Shown here piece after piece: positions 45,662-54,822 of a stretch of 64,000 nt of DNA. Source of the stretch: Bacillaceae bacterium OF18-1A (GTDB taxonomy: Bacteria > Bacillota > Bacilli > Bacillales > Bacillaceae_G); assembly GCA_027694045.1 (NCBI GenBank), contig JAQEWB010000007.1, forward strand, positions 1 through 64,000, written 5' to 3'. The translations under genes and the position numbers were made by a program. Below the pieces are notes generated by a model. The model was not told where the DNA came from, ran no database searches, and worked only from the letters and a program-made list of their open reading frames with translations. Positions within the stretch are counted from its first letter, which is position 1. Each line of letters opens with the position of its first letter.

Positions 45662-46660
45662 ATGGATCATACATCATTCCGAGCAATTGTTGTAAACGAA
45701 ATGGAAAATCATCAGTTTGAAAGAAAAGTTGTTGAGAGAGAGGTAAGGAGTTTACCTGAAGGAGACGTACTCGTACGTGTTCATTACTCTTCATTAAATT
45801 ATAAAGATGCTCTTTCAGCTACAGGGAATAAAGGTGTAACGAGAACATATCCTCATACACCAGGAATCGATGCTGCAGGAGAAGTTGTGAGTAGTGAAGA
45901 TGATTCCTTTAAGGTAGGGGATCAAGTTATTGTAACGGGATATGATTTAGGTATGAATACTTCTGGTGGTTTCGGTGAATATATTCGCGTGCCATCATCT
46001 TGGATTGTTCCTTTACCAGCAGGACTATCTTTAAAGGAAAGCATGATGTATGGGACAGCAGGTTTTACAGCTGCTATATCGGTATATAAGCTTATTAGAG
46101 CAGGAATAACGCCTAGTAGGGGAGATATTTTAGTAACGGGTGCTACAGGCGGTGTAGGTAGTGTTGCAGTGAGTATTTTAAGTAAATTAGGGTATAACGT
46201 AGTAGGGGCAACAGGGAAAATGAAAGAGGAGCAGATGTTACTACATCTTGGAGCCAACAAGGTAATTCATCGTGATGAATTACATGATAAGTCAGGAAGA
46301 CCAATGCTTAAAGGTATATATGCTGGGGTGATTGATACTGTAGGCGGAAGTATGTTAGAAACGGCTTTAAAATTAGTACGATATGACGGTTGTGTAACGA
46401 CGTGTGGAAATGTGGCAGGGCACGAATTACATACAACGGTATATCCGTTCATATTACGAGGAGTTAGCCTTCTAGGAATAGATTCAGTTCAATGTCCAGT
46501 AGATGTGAGAAGAGAAGTGTGGGCGTTATTAGCGGCTGAGTGGAAAAATTCAAATTTAGCATCTTACACAGAAGAATGTACGTTAGAAGAATTAGATGAG
46601 AGATTTACATTTATATTGCAAGGAAAGTTAAAAGGAAGAACAGTTTTAAAAATGAAATAA
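45662..46660 (+). CDS. Quinone oxidoreductase, YhdH/YhfP (AcuI-like) family
   Basis: A 332-aa medium-chain dehydrogenase without catalytic zinc ligands. SSLNYKDAL, PHTPGIDAAG, GTAGFTAA and VTGATGGVGSVAVSIL (NADPH site) fit the YhdH/acrylyl-CoA reductase group. It reduces alpha,beta-unsaturated substrates. ATG 45662 follows AAGGAGAG. Confidence 0.9.
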   Translation: MDHTSFRAIVVNEMENHQFERKVVEREVRSLPEGDVLVRVHYSSLNYKDALSATGNKGVTRTYPHTPGIDAAGEVVSSEDDSFKVGDQVIVTGYDLGMNTSGGFGEYIRVPSSWIVPLPAGLSLKESMMYGTAGFTAAISVYKLIRAGITPSRGDILVTGATGGVGSVAVSILSKLGYNVVGATGKMKEEQMLLHLGANKVIHRDELHDKSGRPMLKGIYAGVIDTVGGSMLETALKLVRYDGCVTTCGNVAGHELHTTVYPFILRGVSLLGIDSVQCPVDVRREVWALLAAEWKNSNLASYTEECTLEELDERFTFILQGKLKGRTVLKMK

Positions 46661-46694
46661 AAAAGAGACGCTTAATTTAGCGTCTCTTTTCTTC
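46660..46694. terminator. Bidirectional terminator
   Basis: AAAAGAGACGC/GCGTCTCTTTT hairpin between convergent genes. Confidence 0.85.
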
Positions 46695-46698
46695 GTTA

Positions 46699-48354
46699 TT
46701 ATAATGATTGTTTTAAATTGATTTTTCCTTGTTCACCTAAAACACCGTCAGCGATATTTACAGCGTGATCACCGATACGTTCTAAGTTACTTACCATATC
46801 AACGAAGATGATACTTGCATCACCTGAACAGCTGCGTTCGTTTAGACGTAATACGTGACGTTTACGAAGAACACGTTCCATTTGGTCGATTTTACGTTCT
46901 TTTGCAATAACTGTTTGAGCTAGTTCAGTGTTAAAGTTTGTTAAAGCTTCAACTGCATCGTGTAATGTTGAAATTGTTAATTCAAGCATTTCATTTAGTT
47001 CAGCTAGTGCTTCGTCTGATAATGAAACACGGTTTGAAATTTGGAAATCTACAAGTTCTACAAGGTTTTCTACATGATCACCGATACGTTCAATATCTCC
47101 AACAACACCTGCTAGAACAGAATGTTTCTCAGAATCCGCTGGTGAAAGTGGTTTTTCTGATAGTAGAACTAAATACTCGGTAATTTTCTTATCTAAATTG
47201 TTAATAGCTCCTTCTAATTGAGTAGCCATGTTTGCATGTTTTTTGTCTTGTGTATTTAAAAATTGATTCGCTTCTTTTAATCCGTGTAATGAAAACTCAG
47301 CCATACGAATAATCTCTTTTTGCGCTTCTGTTAAGGCGATAGCAGGAGATTGTTCAATAAAGATTGGATTTAAATGTTGCGGTTTGAAATCAATAGCAGC
47401 ATCTTCACCACGAATAATTTTTGTTACGATCCATGCTAATACTGCAATGAATGGGAACTGAATAATTGTATTCGTTACGTTAAATGTTCCGTGTGCAAAT
47501 GCGATTGTCATTTCTGGATTTAAGTTTAATGACGTTTGGAAATATTGAATTAAATTTGTAAATGGTACTAATAAAATCGTAAAGATAATTGTACCGATAA
47601 TATTAAAGATAACGTGAACTAATGCTGCACGTCTTGCTGCAATAGAAGTACCGATTGCTGCTAATACCGCTGTAATTGTTGTACCGATGTTATCACCGAA
47701 CAATACAGGAAGAGCAGCTTGTAAGTCGATTGCACCTTGACCGAATAGTTCTTGTAAAATACCGATTGTTGCACTTGAACTTTGTACAATTAAAGTGAAG
47801 ACTGTACCGACAACAATTCCTAAAATTGGATTGTCACTCATGCTAACCATTAATTCTTGGAATGATTCTAAAGAGCGAAGAGGTTTCATACCTGCGCTCA
47901 TTAATTCTAAACCGAAGAATAACATACCAAAACCGAACACAACTTGACCTACAGAATGTACTTTTTTATTTTTAAAGAAGAATAATAAAATTGCTCCAAC
48001 TGCCATAATTGGGAGAGCGTATTCTCCGATTTTAATTCCGATAATAAATGCAGTAACTGTCGTTCCGATGTTCGCACCCATAATAACACCAATTGCTTGT
48101 CTTAATGTCATAAATCCGGCACTTACAAGTCCGACTGTTAAAGCGGTTGTTCCTGAACTTGATTGGATTAATACAGTAACTAACATACCTGCTAGTACAC
48201 CCATAAGTGGGTTTGTTGTAAAGCGATCTAGAATATCGCGAAGACGATCTCCAGCTGCTTGTTGCAGTCCATCGCCCATGTATTTAATCCCGAATAAGAA
48301 AATACCCAATCCACCAATGAACTGGAAGATCATATCTTGAATATTGTATTCCAC
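46699..48354 (-). CDS. Na/Pi symporter with PhoU-like domain (NptA family)
   Basis: A 551-aa protein. The membrane part has the duplicated Na/Pi repeat: GLGIFLFGIKYMGDGL, QSSSGTTALTVGLVSAG and QSSSATIGIL. A C-terminal PhoU-type helical domain follows (about 345-545). It couples sodium to phosphate uptake. GTG 48354 with AAGGAG eight bases before it is chosen over an earlier GTG. Confidence 0.9.
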   Translation of the reverse strand: MEYNIQDMIFQFIGGLGIFLFGIKYMGDGLQQAAGDRLRDILDRFTTNPLMGVLAGMLVTVLIQSSSGTTALTVGLVSAGFMTLRQAIGVIMGANIGTTVTAFIIGIKIGEYALPIMAVGAILLFFFKNKKVHSVGQVVFGFGMLFFGLELMSAGMKPLRSLESFQELMVSMSDNPILGIVVGTVFTLIVQSSSATIGILQELFGQGAIDLQAALPVLFGDNIGTTITAVLAAIGTSIAARRAALVHVIFNIIGTIIFTILLVPFTNLIQYFQTSLNLNPEMTIAFAHGTFNVTNTIIQFPFIAVLAWIVTKIIRGEDAAIDFKPQHLNPIFIEQSPAIALTEAQKEIIRMAEFSLHGLKEANQFLNTQDKKHANMATQLEGAINNLDKKITEYLVLLSEKPLSPADSEKHSVLAGVVGDIERIGDHVENLVELVDFQISNRVSLSDEALAELNEMLELTISTLHDAVEALTNFNTELAQTVIAKERKIDQMERVLRKRHVLRLNERSCSGDASIIFVDMVSNLERIGDHAVNIADGVLGEQGKINLKQSL

Positions 48355-48555
48355 GCATTCCACTCCTTAAATTTCATGTACGATGTAATTATTAACTGAA
48401 CCTTGAGTAACTGTAAACGGTTTATCAGTAAAATTTACACTAAATTTACAAAGGGATAAAAAGTTTACAATTCTTTAAAGAAACAGCTGTATTTTATTGG
48501 TTTTTGTCCTTTTAAAATGGTGTTTTCGTAAAGAAGTCGCATTTTTTAGAATAAT

Positions 48556-48713
48556 ATTATCCCACTTTAACGGGCAGTAAGACCCCCACCTCAAAATTCA
48601 GCGGAAGTAGAGAAGTTAGGTGGGGGATCAACTGTCCGTAAAAGTCCGATTGGTGAGGGCTAATAATCAGTGGGTGAGGAACAAAACCCCCACTGATTAA
48701 AGTTTCACTTTAT
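48556..48713 (+). repeat. bcr1 element, copy 8
   Basis: A 158-bp copy; the right end TTTAT is intact, the left is changed to ATTATCCCACTTTAACGGGCAG. It lies just before an IS3-family transposase remnant. Confidence 0.87.
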
Positions 48714-48759
48714 TCGATTGGATAGGAAAGAGAATATCTGTAAGTTCATCGTATATTTT

Positions 48760-49053
48760 TTGATGAAAGTTAAAAAAATATGTAGGAAAATGCATGTAGT
48801 TTTGTCTCGTAAAGGCAACTGTTATGACAACGTAGTAATGGAGAATTTCTTTGGAATCATGAAGTCTGAGTTTCTCTACATAAAAGGGTTTGAAAGTGTA
48901 GAGCACTTCAAAATAGAATTAGAAAAATATATAGATTATTACAATACAAAACGGATAAAGGAAAAATTAAAAATGAGTCCGGTGCAATACCGGACTCATT
49001 TTTATCAAGCTGCCTAATGAAATAACCGTGTCTAACTTTTAGGGGGCACTTCA
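48760..49053 (+). mobile_element. IS3-family (IS150 group) remnant, right end
   Basis: The last third of an IS element: the end of the transposase frame, then a right terminal repeat ending GGGGGCACTTCA at 49053. The left end and most of the transposase are missing. The left boundary is not defined. Confidence 0.75.
48789..49017 (+). pseudogene. Truncated IS3-family transposase (OrfB C-terminus)
   Basis: The frame reads VLSRKGNCYDNVVMENFFGIMKSE..YIDYYNTKRIKEKLKMSPVQYR, the final part of the DDE integrase core with its last Glu (MENFF) and the IS150-type ending. The two Asp residues and the DNA-binding part are gone; the protein cannot be active. The open frame extends back to 48718 but that part looks unrelated. 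Confidence 0.85.
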
Positions 49054-50256
49054 TTATCCAGCAGCTTTTTCTGTATTTTTATCTCCATGCTTTTGTTTTC
49101 TTATACTGGTAATGTAAATAAAGAGGAAAGCAATAAGTAATAGCGAGGAATAGCGATATACAGTTGCATAGGTTGTAAAGTGTGCAATGAATCCAAATAT
49201 AATCGCTCCAGCACCGATTCCAAGGTCAAAGGCAGAGAAGAATGTAGCTGTTGCGACCCCACGTCGGTGTGGTGCTACTCGGTCGATCATCCATGCTTGT
49301 AGCGCTGGCTGAATTGCTCCAAAACCACTTCCGTAACAAGCTGCTGCAATGATCAAGCTCGGAATTGTAGTCGTATACGATAATAAAATAATACCTATAA
49401 ACGTTATAATAACTCCTGGAATAATGACGAATGTGTGACCTTTCGCATCATATAGCTTTCCGGAGAATGGGCGAGTCACAGCAATTGCTAGTGCGTTACA
49501 TAAAAAGAAGAGACTAATATCAGCAATGCCAACTTCAGTAGCGAATAGTGTGATAAAGCTTCCGATTCCTCCGTACATTAATGTAATACATAATATTAAT
49601 AATGAAGGAAGTAAAGCTTTGCGCTCAATAAATCCATCGAGAAAAGTACCAGATGATTGTTTTGGTGGTTGTTTCGTTTGTTTGATTTGAAGTAGTTTCG
49701 TTAATATTAATGAAACTACTGTGCATGAGAGTGCACATAAAAAAAGAACGGTGAAATTATATGTTTGCATAAGCCATAGTCCAATTAATGGACCGAGAGC
49801 CATTGCAATTGTTCCAGAAAGACCGAAATACCCCATGCCTTCTCCGCGGCGAGCTGCTGGAATTAAATCAGAAACGACAGTTCCATATGTAGTCGTTGTA
49901 ATACCGAAACCAGCTCCATGTAAAATACGAACGGCAAGCAAGAGAAAAACAGTGGAGGCGAAAAGGTAACTCCCCATAGCGAGTAAACAAATAGCAGTAC
50001 CGATCATCAAAATGATTTTTTTATTGAATTTCTGCAAAGCGTTCCCAGTTAACGGTCTAACAAAAAGTGCCGCAACGGTAAACATACCGACAACAAATCC
50101 GATATTAGAACTTGTGCCACCAATTTCTTTCACATAAACGGGTAAGGTTGGAATTAACATTTGAAACCCTAAAAACATACATAAGTTTGCAAAAATTAAA
50201 GCAACAAATTCTTTTGTCCATAACGGTTCTCGTTTTACGAGTACTGCTTCTCCCAT
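49054..50256 (-). CDS. MFS multidrug-type transporter
   Basis: A 400-aa major facilitator protein with 12 spans. The loop 2-3 motif VRPLTGNALQKFNKKI and motif C-like GPLIGLWL suggest a drug/H+ antiporter of the YfkF/YdhL-like type. AGGGGATG precedes ATG. The TAA stop abuts the right end of the IS remnant base to base; the C-terminal TEKAAG could be partly changed. Confidence 0.85.
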   Translation of the reverse strand: MGEAVLVKREPLWTKEFVALIFANLCMFLGFQMLIPTLPVYVKEIGGTSSNIGFVVGMFTVAALFVRPLTGNALQKFNKKIILMIGTAICLLAMGSYLFASTVFLLLAVRILHGAGFGITTTTYGTVVSDLIPAARRGEGMGYFGLSGTIAMALGPLIGLWLMQTYNFTVLFLCALSCTVVSLILTKLLQIKQTKQPPKQSSGTFLDGFIERKALLPSLLILCITLMYGGIGSFITLFATEVGIADISLFFLCNALAIAVTRPFSGKLYDAKGHTFVIIPGVIITFIGIILLSYTTTIPSLIIAAACYGSGFGAIQPALQAWMIDRVAPHRRGVATATFFSAFDLGIGAGAIIFGFIAHFTTYATVYRYSSLLLIAFLFIYITSIRKQKHGDKNTEKAAG

Positions 50257-50276
50257 ATATTCATCCCCTATATAAA

Positions 50277-50414
50277 TTTATCCTGCTATTTGCCGGGTAG
50301 TAAGAGCCCCAGTTCCAAGTTCAGCGAAAGCAAAGAAGTAAGGTGGGGGTTAACTGCCCATAAACGTCTAATTGGTGAGGAACAAAACCCCCACTGAATA
50401 AAGTTTCACTTTAT
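50277..50414 (+). repeat. bcr1 element, copy 9
   Basis: A 138-bp copy between TTTAT ends, with a small central deletion (AATAATCAGTGGGGG part missing). It lies 20 bp upstream of the MFS start, within its promoter region. Confidence 0.87.
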
Positions 50415-50710
50415 TCCCTTTTCTTTCGAGTATATGTATTGGTCAATGTAACAGTCAAGAAAGGTGTCTTGAAAACGGATAATAATTTTTAAGATGAAAA
50501 ACTGACAAATTTGTGTAAAAGCTACACAATTATGAAAAAAAGATGTAAAGTATAGATGTATAGACTTGTAGCTGTTAAGAATGATAGAAATGATTTTTTT
50601 CTTTAAAGAAAGCGGATTCAAAAGGGTAGTGAATGAGAAGGGGATATATACTTTTTCACTACATATATTTGAAAAGGTTTACAAAACGATGAAGAAAGAG
50701 GCGTGTACAT
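50415..50710. other. Intergenic stretch before mupG
   Basis: Almost 300 bp, AT-rich. A possible CcpA site lies at its end; no gene or RNA motif was seen. Confidence 0.5.
50669..50685 (+). promoter_or_regulatory. Possible CcpA (cre) site
   Basis: TTGAAAAGGTTTACAAA differs at one core base from the cre consensus and lies 25 bp before the mupG start, fitting a sugar-catabolic gene. Confidence 0.35.
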
Positions 50711-51799
50711 ATGAGACGATTAGGTATTTCTATTTATCCAGAACATTCAACGGTAGAGAAAGATAAGGAGTATTTAACATTAGCAAGTAAATACGGATTT
50801 ACGCGTGTGTTCACATGTTTACTATCTGTAGATGGGGAAAAAGAGAAAATTGTAGAAGAGTTTAAGGAAACGATCTCTCATGCAAATGCATTAGGATTTC
50901 AAGTATTAGTTGATATTAGCCCAGCTGTTTTTGAGCAATTAGGTATTTCGTATAATGATTTATCATTTTTCGATGAACTAGGCGCGTACGGTATTCGTTT
51001 AGATGTTGGATTCTCAGGTTTAGAAGAATCGATTATGACATACAATCCGTACGGTTTGAAAATCGAGATTAATATGAGTAACGGTACGAAATATGTAGAT
51101 AACATTATGAGTCATAGACCAAATCGTGAAAATTTAATTGGATGTCATAACTTTTATCCGCACCGTTATTCAGGATTATCATACGATCATTTTATTAAAT
51201 GCTCGAAACAATTTAAAGATTACGGTATGAGAACAGCTGCTTTTATATCATCATTTGATGCAACATATGGACCTTGGCCAGTAACAGAAGGGTTATGTAC
51301 GTTAGAGCAGCATCGTGAATTACCGATGACAACACAGGCGAAGCATTTATTTGCGACAGAGTTAATTGATGATGTTATTATTGCGAATGCGTATGCATCA
51401 GAAGCAGAATTACAAGCACTCGGTGCATTAAATAAAGAAAAACAAACATTTGATATAGGGTTATATGATACAACGACAGAACTAGAAAGAATTATCGTAT
51501 TAGATGAACCACATTTCTATCGCGGAGATGTATCTGAATATATGATTCGTTCTACACAAAGTCGTGTGAAATATAAAAAAGAAGAATTTAAACCTCATAA
51601 TACACGTGAAATTAAACGTGGTGATCTTTTAATTGATAATGAAGAATATGGCCAGTATAAAGGTGAATTACAAATTGCATTAAAAGATATGGTGAATACA
51701 GGAAAAACAAATGTAGTTGGCCGAATTGTAGAGGAAGAGATTTTCTTACTAGATTATTTACAAGCTTGGGATAAATTCGGGTTTACATTAAAGAAATAG
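50711..51799 (+). CDS. mupG: 6-phospho-N-acetylmuramidase MupG (DUF871)
   Basis: A 362-aa DUF871 protein. The TIM-barrel opening GISIYPEHSTVEKDKEYL and the block NFYPHRYSGLS are typical. MupG cleaves MurNAc-6-phosphate-GlcNAc during recovery of cell-wall sugars. Usually it neighbours murQ and a PTS; here it is alone. The start has AAGAGG upstream and a terminator follows. Confidence 0.88.
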   Translation: MRRLGISIYPEHSTVEKDKEYLTLASKYGFTRVFTCLLSVDGEKEKIVEEFKETISHANALGFQVLVDISPAVFEQLGISYNDLSFFDELGAYGIRLDVGFSGLEESIMTYNPYGLKIEINMSNGTKYVDNIMSHRPNRENLIGCHNFYPHRYSGLSYDHFIKCSKQFKDYGMRTAAFISSFDATYGPWPVTEGLCTLEQHRELPMTTQAKHLFATELIDDVIIANAYASEAELQALGALNKEKQTFDIGLYDTTTELERIIVLDEPHFYRGDVSEYMIRSTQSRVKYKKEEFKPHNTREIKRGDLLIDNEEYGQYKGELQIALKDMVNTGKTNVVGRIVEEEIFLLDYLQAWDKFGFTLKK

Positions 51800-51825
51800 G
51801 GTGAATTACTGATTCTGATAAAGTA

Positions 51826-51867
51826 TAAAAAAGAGTTAGTCTCATTATATGAGACTAACTCTTTTTA
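51826..51867. terminator. Bidirectional terminator
   Basis: AAAGAGTTAGTCTC/GAGACTAACTCTTT hairpin between convergent mupG and the entC-like gene. Confidence 0.87.
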
Positions 51868-51872
51868 GTAGA

Positions 51873-53084
51873 TTAGTTTAAAACTTTTACTGTAACTGTT
51901 TTACGTCCCCAGTTACTTGATGTACCTTTATCAGGCATTAAAACGTCAATTTTATTTCCTTTAATCGCTCCACCAGTATCACCAGCGATCGCTACTCCGT
52001 AACCTTCAACCCATACTTTTGAACCTAATGGAATTACACTTGGATCAACTGCAATTAGTTTCATGTTTGGATTAGCTGTTAAGTTATGACCCATAGCTGA
52101 TTTTACTTGGTCGCCTGCTTTATAACCATTTTCAAGTGGATCCGCTGTATAAGCTGTTGCTACAACTTGTAATTCACGAGAAGAAGATGGTGCACTTGTT
52201 CCAGTTTCTTTTGTAACAGGTTGTTGAGTAGCTGGTTTTTGAACCTTAGCCGCTTCACGAGCCTTAGCTGCTTGAGCTTCAGCTGCTGCCTGGGCTTTAG
52301 CAGCTTCACGAGCTTTAACTGCTGCTTGAGCTTCAGCTTCTGCCTGAGCTTTAGCTGCTTCACGAGCTTTAGCCGCTTCCTGAGCTTTAACTGCTGCTTG
52401 AGCTTCAGCTTCTTCTTGAGCTTTAGCTTCTGCCTGAGCTTTAGCTGCCTCTTGAGCCTTAGCTGCTTCACGAGCTTTAGCCGCTGCTTGAGCTTCAGCC
52501 GCTTCACGAGCTTTAGTTGCTTCCTGAGCCTTAGCTTTTGCTTGAGTTTCAGCTACTTCGCCTGCTTTAACTGCTTCACGAACTTTAGCTGTATCTTGAA
52601 CTGTAGTTGTTTTTTCAGCTTTAACTACTGGTTGAACTTTAACTGGAGCTTTACCTGTTAAGTAAGGAACATGAACATAAGCCGTTTTTCCGTTATATTC
52701 AAATTGGATCCAACCATTTTCAACTTGGTGTGTTGTTTCAATTACGTCATCTTGTTTCAATTTACCAAGAATTTCTGAATCTGTGTTTGCACTAGCACGT
52801 ACGTTTAATACGTTTGCTGTCACGTAGTAAGTATCTTTTGTATAATCAGCGCTGATGAACGCTTCTTTACCACTATTTAATTTAACTTTTGACCATCCGT
52901 TTTCTGTATGTAAAACGTTAACTTTATATCCATCTAATAACTTTCCGACAACTTGTGATTCAGTAGTTGGGTTTTCTCGTACATTTAGTACATCAGTTGT
53001 TACAATCGTTTCTGCTTTAGCAGATGTTGCGAAAATCCCAAGACCAAAAACCGCTGCTGTTGCTATACCCATAAATTTTTTCAT
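51873..53084 (-). CDS. entC: SH3/3D-domain cell-wall protein (EntC-like)
   Basis: A 403-aa exported protein from ATG 53084 (GGAGG upstream). Signal peptide 1-24; two SH3b domains (26-82 and 86-144); an Ala/Lys/Gln/Glu-rich repeat (about 165-282); and a C-terminal 3D domain (305-403) with D369 and D380 in AGDTGGAIKG..IDV, like MltA/Rpf-type muralytic enzymes. The layout is that of the B. cereus EntA/EntB/EntC proteins; the map position near kdp suggests EntC. The 'enterotoxin' name is historical; the domains point to wall hydrolysis. Confidence 0.85.
   Translation of the reverse strand: MKKFMGIATAAVFGLGIFATSAKAETIVTTDVLNVRENPTTESQVVGKLLDGYKVNVLHTENGWSKVKLNSGKEAFISADYTKDTYYVTANVLNVRASANTDSEILGKLKQDDVIETTHQVENGWIQFEYNGKTAYVHVPYLTGKAPVKVQPVVKAEKTTTVQDTAKVREAVKAGEVAETQAKAKAQEATKAREAAEAQAAAKAREAAKAQEAAKAQAEAKAQEEAEAQAAVKAQEAAKAREAAKAQAEAEAQAAVKAREAAKAQAAAEAQAAKAREAAKVQKPATQQPVTKETGTSAPSSSRELQVVATAYTADPLENGYKAGDQVKSAMGHNLTANPNMKLIAVDPSVIPLGSKVWVEGYGVAIAGDTGGAIKGNKIDVLMPDKGTSSNWGRKTVTVKVLN
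52239..52547 (-). repeat. Ala-rich coding repeat in the entC-like gene
   Basis: About 100 codons built from variants of AKAQEAAKAREAA. The DNA repeats GCTTGAGCTTCAGC-like units on the forward strand. It predicts a long charged helix or coiled coil and is likely to vary in length between strains. Confidence 0.8.
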
Positions 53085-53612
53085 AATAGCCTCCATTGCA
53101 TTTGTTTTCGTTGTCCTCATTATAGCAACCATTATTTTCTTATTTGTGAAAAACATAAAATTACAAAGCTTTCGTAACGGGTCATTAATATTCTGTAATA
53201 ATTCCAGTAATATCCTAAAAGCGCTTTCTTATAGTTTTTAGGGGAGGTTAGAGCATATGATGCATAAAAAGAGGAGTATTTCAATTTCTAATAGGTTAAT
53301 AATATTTCTGTGTCGTTACGTAATTGTTTCGTAGCTGTTACAAAAGTAGGGTGTTTTGCTACTGTAACAGAAAAATAGTTATGTAAAGATAACTAATTCG
53401 GTTGTGAAGAAATATAAATTAGGTGGAATTTAATGAAATATCGCTAGAATTGTTACAAAACAAGTCGAAGTATGGAAAAAATTACGCCTTGATTTTAGTC
53501 TATAACATATTATTTTTGCAATAATAGGATTCTATAATAGCTTTGGTACATTAAAATAATTAAAAGTTTTAGAAAAGTAGTTATAACGTAAAACATATAT
53601 AATAGAAGAAAC
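53085..53612. other. Long leader/intergenic stretch upstream of entC-like gene
   Basis: About 530 bp without a supported gene. TGTAA-containing half sites are scattered through it, as in WalR-regulated wall genes, but no clean TGTAA-N5-TGTAA repeat was found. Confidence 0.45.
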
Positions 53613-53646
53613 TAAAAAAGGTAGGAGTTTACACTCCTACCTTTTT
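53613..53646 (-). terminator. Terminator after YknZ-like gene
   Basis: AAAGGTAGGAGTGTAAACTCCTACCTTT hairpin with T run on the reverse strand. Confidence 0.85.
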
Positions 53647-54820
53647 ATTCATATCGTAAACATTCAATTGGATCCAGTTTTGCAGCTTTGTTAGCTGGCA
53701 GTAAACCGAATATAATACCGATTAACATTGAGATACCTACCGCAAGAAGTCCAAGTTCTTTTGAGACAACGAGTGGCCATCCGGCAAAGATTGAGACGAT
53801 CCAAGCGAAGAAAATACCGAGCATGAATCCGATGAAACCACCAAGTCCCGTTAAAATACAAGATTCAATTAAGAATTGTGTTAATACTTTACCACGCGTT
53901 GCACCAAGCGCTTTACGAATACCAATCTCACGTGTACGTTCTGTTACGGATACAAGCATAATGTTCATTACACCAATACCACCAACAAGTAAGGAGATAG
54001 CGGCGATACCACCGAATACCATTTTCATCATACCGATTGATTCATCTAATTGCTTCGTAAATTCACCTAAGTCTTGTGCTTCGAATTTGTGCTCAAATTT
54101 AGGAGCTTTCATTTCGTTTAAAACGGAAACGGCTTCTTTTTCTACACTTTTACGTTCCGCTGGAGAAACGAGTGTTAATTTTACTGAGTCATATTCCGTT
54201 ACTCCTGAAATGACAGGGGCATTTTCAAGTGACGTATAACCTTCAGGCATAGGCATTCCGAAATCATTTTTTGTTTCATACACACCGACTACTTTATATG
54301 GTTTTCCTTTTATATCTGTGTATAAATTTGACTCCCAACCATTAAATAATTTGTTGAAAGCTTCTTCATTTAATATAACAGCAGGAATTGCTTGGTTTAA
54401 TTCGCTATCGTTCAATTCACGACCATGAACTAATTTTATTTTCGAATCTGTCATGAAGTCGCCTGTTCCACCTTTTAAATCAAGAGAAACATCTTTTGAA
54501 CCAGCAGATGCTTTCACTTTCATACTCGCATCTGGATACACATCTTTAACACCTGGTACAGTTTGAAGACGTTTTAGCATATCAGCTGTAACTTTGGCAC
54601 TATCTGTTCCAAAATCGGGATTGTTGTAGTAAATCGTTACTTCATTATCTTTTCCTTGGCCTAACTCTTTTTTAAACTTTGCGTTTGTACCATCACCCAT
54701 TGAGATGATAGTAATAATGGCACTAATACCGATAATAATACCTAACATCGTTAAGATAGAGCGCATTTTATGAGCAAAGATAGAGGAAAGGGCCATGCGT
54801 ATATTTTCACTCGTGTTCAA
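53645..54820 (-). CDS. yknZ: MacB-type ABC permease (YknZ-like)
   Basis: A 391-aa permease with one N-terminal span, a large extracytoplasmic MacB_PCD domain and three C-terminal FtsX spans (GVMNIMLVSVTERTREIGIRKALGAT is the family block). TTG 54820 is preferred, seven bases after GGAGAGG. With the adaptor and ATPase it forms a tripartite-like exporter; B. subtilis YknWXYZ protects against the SDP toxin. Confidence 0.87.
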   Translation of the reverse strand: MNTSENIRMALSSIFAHKMRSILTMLGIIIGISAIITIISMGDGTNAKFKKELGQGKDNEVTIYYNNPDFGTDSAKVTADMLKRLQTVPGVKDVYPDASMKVKASAGSKDVSLDLKGGTGDFMTDSKIKLVHGRELNDSELNQAIPAVILNEEAFNKLFNGWESNLYTDIKGKPYKVVGVYETKNDFGMPMPEGYTSLENAPVISGVTEYDSVKLTLVSPAERKSVEKEAVSVLNEMKAPKFEHKFEAQDLGEFTKQLDESIGMMKMVFGGIAAISLLVGGIGVMNIMLVSVTERTREIGIRKALGATRGKVLTQFLIESCILTGLGGFIGFMLGIFFAWIVSIFAGWPLVVSKELGLLAVGISMLIGIIFGLLPANKAAKLDPIECLRYE

Positions 54821-54822
54821 AA

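Noticed and set aside
48697..48906. 69-codon reverse frame opposite the transposase remnant
   Set aside because: Antisense of IS sequence, ending in a bcr1 border by chance; no ribosome site.
52160..52661. Long frames in other phases across the Ala-rich repeat
   Set aside because: Low-complexity repeats open all phases; products are Leu/Lys or Ser/Phe runs without meaning.
53085..53612. WalR operator upstream of the entC-like gene
   Set aside because: Only single TGTAA halves, no clean direct repeat with five-base spacing.
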